From Magnetospirillum sp. SS-4 (lineage in GTDB: Bacteria; Pseudomonadota; Alphaproteobacteria; Rhodospirillales; Magnetospirillaceae), in the NCBI RefSeq assembly GCF_902729425.1, contig NZ_CACVCH010000052.1:1-64000 (forward strand): a stretch of 64,000 nt of DNA, given 5' to 3'. The notes below the pieces were generated by a model. The model was given only the letters and a program-made list of their open reading frames with translations. It was not told the origin of the DNA and ran no database searches. Made by a program: the position numbers and the translations under genes. Below, piece by piece: positions 61,004-64,000 of the stretch (positions are counted from its first letter, which is position 1; the number at the start of each line of letters is the position of its first letter).

Positions 61004-61101
61004 GGTTGATCCACATCAACCATAGCGCGCCGATCTGCAGAATTCCGGTCCCTCGCGCAGAAACGACGTCGCCCAGCCGCCGCCACTGAGGGGCGAGTCC
61101 T

Positions 61102-61127
61102 GCCAATTCGCCTTGTCGCCAAATTTG
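61102..61127 (-). repeat. 26-nt paired repeat, copy 1
   Basis: GCCAATTCGCCTTGTCGCCA, continuing AATTTG, matches 61871-61896 at 23 of 26 positions. On the minus strand each copy lies about 100-130 bases upstream of a minus-strand gene, so it may be a promoter or regulator site. The gap 61004-61172 otherwise shows nothing. Confidence 0.6.
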
Positions 61128-61172
61128 TCATATATGAAAGCCGCCTCGTCGAGCCGACGACGGCTCCCAGCA

Positions 61173-61739
61173 CTATCGCCTGAACTTGAAAACGTCGGCC
61201 AGAAGGGACGCTGGAACGTCGAGCTTCTCCTTCAGCCGGACGGTCCCACCTTCCTGCCCGCCCCAGACGTCCTTGCGAAGGTCCGAAAGCAAGTCCCTCG
61301 AATATGTCGATTTCGGCGCCGTGTTCACCGGAGGGTGTTCGGGAACGCCGCGCCAATACAAGGCCATGCGCTCCATGCTGAAGACCTGCCCCCGATCCGT
61401 AGGTTCGAGGATCATCTCGACCTCATGGTCCACGGTATCGACGCCGGTCAGCTCGATGGCGGCCAGAGGAAGCCGCCAAAGCATCTTGACCATGACAGTC
61501 TCCGGCATCGGATCCGGCAATGCCAGAAGCAGGCCATGGGGAAAATCCCGCGTTCCGGCCACGAAATAGTGCTTGTTGGGATAGAGGCGACGGGTCTTCA
61601 ACCCGGAGATGGACTGGCCGAGCGCCTCCACATCACAGGTGAGTTTGAGCGCCTTGATCGAGGCGATGTCGGTGTCGCAGAAGAACACCGGAAGGATGTG
61701 CAGGGTGGGGACGACAGGCTCTTGCGCGGCGCGATCCAT
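61173..61739 (-). CDS. Hypothetical protein (188 aa)
   Basis: This soluble 188-residue protein has a beta-rich N-terminal part (TLHILPVFFCDTDIASIKAL, YFVAGTRDFPHGLLLAL) and a charged helical C-terminus (STYSRDLLSDLRKDVWGG). No family is recognised. ATG 61739 is chosen because sequence further upstream is Arg/Gly-rich and not protein-like. A 26-nt repeat lies upstream, shared with the next gene along the strand. Confidence 0.6.
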   Translation of the reverse strand: MDRAAQEPVVPTLHILPVFFCDTDIASIKALKLTCDVEALGQSISGLKTRRLYPNKHYFVAGTRDFPHGLLLALPDPMPETVMVKMLWRLPLAAIELTGVDTVDHEVEMILEPTDRGQVFSMERMALYWRGVPEHPPVNTAPKSTYSRDLLSDLRKDVWGGQEGGTVRLKEKLDVPASLLADVFKFRR

Positions 61740-61870
61740 GGTCGTTGGACAGGTTGAAGGATCATGCCGAATTCCTCGCCGACGGCCAACCGCTCGCGAT
61801 TCGGTGCCGGTCCCTTCAGCGCCGCAAAACTGCCGCCCCAACCGGCTGCGCTAAAAATAGCGCGCGTCCA

Positions 61871-61896
61871 GCCAATTTGACTTGTCGCCAAACTTG
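61871..61896 (-). repeat. 26-nt paired repeat, copy 2
   Basis: GCCAATTTGACTTGTCGCCA, continuing AACTTG, is the partner of 61102-61127. It stands in the divergent gap between the minus-strand gene starting at 61739 and the plus-strand gene starting at 61985. On the minus strand it is followed by a TATTTTT stretch that could serve as a -10 box. Confidence 0.6.
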
Positions 61897-61984
61897 GCCT
61901 CCGGACAAGAAGCACCCCGCGCGCCAGGGTTGCCCATGTCGGACGGAAAACCGCCCGGCAGGAAAACCAGGACAGAGGCAACCC

Positions 61985-62539
61985 ATGAACCACTTCGTTA
62001 CTTTCGGCGTCAACTCCCCTTCCCCGTTCGGCGTGCTCCCCGAGGGCACAACCCTCAGGATCGGCCCTGACGGCATCAACCTGATCCTTTCCTTTTCCTC
62101 CCCCAAGACGGAGGAGATCAAGATGGTGAGGAAGGCGCCGCTGACGGTCGGCCTGGCGCGAGCGGAAGGGATCCCGACCGCTCTGCTGGTCTGGCGGCTT
62201 GCCGGCGCGAATCCGCTCATGTTCGACACCCCGTTCAACGTCTGCATCGACCCGCGCCCCGAGATGTGGGCCCTTCCCGACCGCCTGCCTTATCAGCACC
62301 TGCTGCTGACCATCGTGCTGCAGGACGCCTTCGGAATCGTGAAGGCGCTCCGTGGCGCCACGATTCCCCCGACGTTGATGGAGGCGATTGAAGCCGCAGT
62401 GGCAGATCAGGTCGCCGAGACCCGGTCGGGCCGCTGGACGACCGGATGGTATCATTCCGAGATCGCCATGCTCTATCGCCGCTGGCCGCTTATGGACGCC
62501 GCCATGCGCGACGCGATCCGTGCCGACCTCGGCAAATGA
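61985..62539 (+). CDS. Hypothetical protein (184 aa)
   Basis: This soluble 184-residue protein begins MNHFVTFGVNSPSPFGVLPE and has a beta-rich first half (TLRIGPDGINLILSFSSP). The helical C-terminus (LMEAIEAAVADQVAETRSG, WYHSEIAMLYRRWPLMDAAM) resembles small island proteins, but no family can be named. It is the last gene before the integrase and converges with it across a terminator. Confidence 0.6.
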   Translation: MNHFVTFGVNSPSPFGVLPEGTTLRIGPDGINLILSFSSPKTEEIKMVRKAPLTVGLARAEGIPTALLVWRLAGANPLMFDTPFNVCIDPRPEMWALPDRLPYQHLLLTIVLQDAFGIVKALRGATIPPTLMEAIEAAVADQVAETRSGRWTTGWYHSEIAMLYRRWPLMDAAMRDAIRADLGK

Positions 62540-62564
62540 CGCCAAGACAATAGGCAAAAAGAAC

Positions 62565-62590
62565 AGGCGGCCGGGACGATCCGACCGCCT
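62565..62590. terminator. Bidirectional terminator between hypothetical gene and integrase
   Basis: A 10-bp stem (AGGCGGCCGG/CCGACCGCCT) with one mismatch and a six-base loop has TTCTTCTT on the plus side and a T run on the minus side (AAAAA at 62556-62560). It can stop transcription from both converging genes. Confidence 0.8.
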
Positions 62591-62612
62591 TCTTCTTGTC
62601 CGGTGAGCCGCC

Positions 62613-63731
62613 TCACCCCAGCTTCACGGCGATCTGTGCGGGGTCGGGATGGGTGTAGCGCTTGAGCATCTGAAGGGTCTGGTGCCCGGTCTGGTTGGCG
62701 GCTTCCATGACGTTCAGGCCCTTCTCGAACAAGCGGCTGGTGCCTTCGTGCCGCAAGTCGTGGAAGGTCAGGCCCATGGCGGAATGCCTTCCCTGGATGT
62801 CGCACCGCTCCCGCGCCCGCATGAAAATCTGCGTGATGGAATCCGCAGCCAGAGGGAAGACGCGGTCGTCCGCGCCGGGTTCCGCACCCAAGGCGGGGCG
62901 GCTGGGAAGGCCTTCGAGGATTTGCACGGCCTTGGTGGACAGGCCGATGATTCGATCGGTCCCGTTCTTGGTGCCGCGCAAGGTGGCCTGGCGGCGGAAG
63001 AGGTCGACGTCGCGCCAGCGCAGGGCCGCCATCTCGCCGCGGCGCATGGCGGTCTCCACGGCGAATTCCAGAAGCGCGGCCGCATAGGGGTTCCGGTCGG
63101 CGTCAAGGGCTTCGAGCAGCTTGGCGTACTCGCCCTTGTCCTCGCTGAGCCGCCGGTTACGGGGACGCCCGCGCGGCCGGTCGCCCTTCTTGATCTTGGC
63201 GACGGGGTTTTCCAGCGCTTCCATTCCCATGCCGAGTTCAGCATGAGTGAACACCGCCGACAGAACCATCAACTCGTTGGCCACGGTCTTGGGGGCGATG
63301 GCCTTGGTGTAGCGGATGATCGGCTTGCCATCGGCGTCGCGCTTGATATCCCCCTTCCGGGTCTTCTCATAAACGGTGTACTTGCTGGCCAGACGCTCGC
63401 GGATCCAGTCGAGGACGTCGGCGGGAGTGATGGAGCCGATGTAGCGGTCGGCCAGCGGACGCTCCATCCAGGCTCTGACCGCGTAGCGCAGCTGGTGCCC
63501 CTTCTTGGACGGGACCACCTTTTCCTCATAATCCTCGAGGACCTCGCGCAGGGTGGTCTTGGCCGCCTTGCGGTAGTCCCTGAATTCCGAGGTCACCATC
63601 TTGCCCTCGATGACGGCGGCCCATGCCTGGGCCTCCGTCTTGGTCTCGAAGGTCTTGGACATGCCGGGCTGGCCCTTGCGGCGGACCTTGGCCTGCCACT
63701 GCCGGTTTCCCCTTTTGGTGATCGTCGCCAT
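62613..63731 (-). CDS. Tyrosine-type site-specific integrase of the larger island
   Basis: The 372-residue recombinase has an N-terminal AP2-like arm-binding part (TKRGNRQWQAKVRRKGQPG) and a core-binding domain (around residues 55-165). The catalytic domain shows Arg in ETAMRRGEMAALRW, HDLRHEGTSRLFE (HxxR), GHQTLQML and the Tyr in LKRYTHPDP. It differs from the first integrase in having no DUF4102 N-terminus. It stands near the right end of the window, with TGTCCCA repeats upstream that recur near 12900, so it most likely moves the island spanning 12770 to the right edge. Confidence 0.95.
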   Translation of the reverse strand: MATITKRGNRQWQAKVRRKGQPGMSKTFETKTEAQAWAAVIEGKMVTSEFRDYRKAAKTTLREVLEDYEEKVVPSKKGHQLRYAVRAWMERPLADRYIGSITPADVLDWIRERLASKYTVYEKTRKGDIKRDADGKPIIRYTKAIAPKTVANELMVLSAVFTHAELGMGMEALENPVAKIKKGDRPRGRPRNRRLSEDKGEYAKLLEALDADRNPYAAALLEFAVETAMRRGEMAALRWRDVDLFRRQATLRGTKNGTDRIIGLSTKAVQILEGLPSRPALGAEPGADDRVFPLAADSITQIFMRARERCDIQGRHSAMGLTFHDLRHEGTSRLFEKGLNVMEAANQTGHQTLQMLKRYTHPDPAQIAVKLG

Positions 63732-63883
63732 GCTTCCTGAACCTCGCGCATTGGTGTGCCTTCGGGTTCATTGAAGCGCGCTTCGGGATATTCCGGAGCC
63801 CCACACATGCGCGGGGGCGATAATCGGTTGACGGATCGGTCACGGACACGGGGCGGACCCGACGCCAAGGGGGAAATCTGGCC

Positions 63884-63941
63884 TGTCCCACGGAATCCCC
63901 GCGACACCGGCGGCTTCCGCATTGTCCCAAATTTGTCCCAA
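63884..63941. promoter_or_regulatory. Putative arm-type sites of second integrase, TGTCCCA x3
   Basis: TGTCCCA occurs at 63884-63890 and twice in TTGTCCCAAATTTGTCCCAA (63922-63941). The doubled form matches 12890-12907 at the other end of the island in the same orientation. No gene is seen in 63732-63970. Confidence 0.6.
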
Positions 63942-63972
63942 TAAATCGGGAATATTCGTCGGCGCAGAAACG

Positions 63973-63999
63973 AAAAAGCCCTCGAAACCGTTAGGTTTC
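63973..63999 (-). terminator. Minus-strand terminator at the right edge
   Basis: The hairpin GAAACC-GTTA-GGTTTC (63984-63999) is followed on the minus strand by GAGGGCTTTTT. It would end a minus-strand transcript starting beyond the window. If the island sits in tRNA-fMet, the intact tRNA could be that gene. Confidence 0.65.
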
Positions 64000-64000
64000 A

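Larger units (their letters stand above)
12723..64000. mobile_element. Integrative mobilisable element (about 51 kb, right end outside window)
   Basis: The element appears to run from the tRNA half at 12723-12769 to beyond the right edge, where a minus-strand terminator at 63973-63999 would suit a tRNA just outside. TGTCCCA repeats lie near both ends (12890-12907; 63884-63941) and a second integrase is at 62613-63731. Inside are MobC, a relaxase, ArdC and a Rep_3 initiator, with adhesin and sensory cargo. No type IV secretion genes are seen, so transfer would need a helper. The limits are inferred. Confidence 0.6.

Overview
ORGANISM. The window is GC-rich. It encodes Aer-type PAS chemoreceptors, several cyclic-di-GMP enzymes, a BLUF photoreceptor domain, a bacteriohemerythrin domain and a DUF6429 protein. 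Together these suggest an alphaproteobacterium, most likely a magnetospirillum-like member of the Rhodospirillales. This is inferred from gene content; no rRNA or other taxonomic marker gene is present. Nearly everything here looks like accessory DNA: two tyrosine integrases, two 3' halves of initiator tRNA-fMet in inverted orientation, a capsid cassette, a relaxase and a plasmid-type replication protein.

LAYOUT. (1) 1-2385: the end of an integrated element, with a hypothetical gene, a tyrosine integrase, three TGTCAAC sites and a 47-nt tRNA-fMet 3' half. (2) 2386-8070: a probable defence or cargo block. It holds two hypothetical genes, a PIN protein with an XRE-ImmA/IrrE partner, and a divergent two-gene operon of an unrecognised 265-residue protein and a large QueC-like enzyme, closed by a strong terminator. 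(3) 8187-12591: a tightly overlapping operon with an AlpA-like regulator, two unknowns, a P-loop ATPase, a prohead protease-capsid fusion, a small connector-like protein and a DUF2190-like decoration protein. No portal, terminase or tail gene is seen, so this is a phage satellite or a stripped prophage. It ends at TGTCAAC sites and a second tRNA-fMet 3' half. (4) 12770-64000: a larger island. TGTCCCA repeats lie at both ends and the second integrase is at the right. It carries an excisionase-like gene, a repressor, a DUF3987 protein and a cytosine-5 methyltransferase split over two genes. Next come an AraC regulator and a complete type I secretion operon with a 5140-residue Calx-beta adhesin. 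After that come mobilisation genes (MobC, LPD7-type relaxase, ArdC), a Rep_3 initiator with its upstream repeat region, a four-gene sensory operon, a membrane diguanylate cyclase, a metallophosphoesterase and several unknowns.

HOW IT WORKS TOGETHER. The large island looks like an integrative mobilisable element: it has an integrase, MobC/relaxase, ArdC and its own replication initiator, but no type IV secretion genes. Its cargo concerns surface attachment (giant adhesin with TolC, ABC and HlyD partners) and sensing of oxygen, redox and light feeding cyclic-di-GMP (PAS-MCP, double-receiver GGDEF, SBP-PAS-GGDEF-EAL-BLUF, MBL-cNMP-hemerythrin). These two modules could together control a switch between moving and attaching; that is inference. 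The left part looks like a phage-satellite and defence region. The most promising undescribed systems are the QueC-like two-gene operon and the capsid cassette without packaging genes. A bipartite repeat family recurs between genes of the large island.
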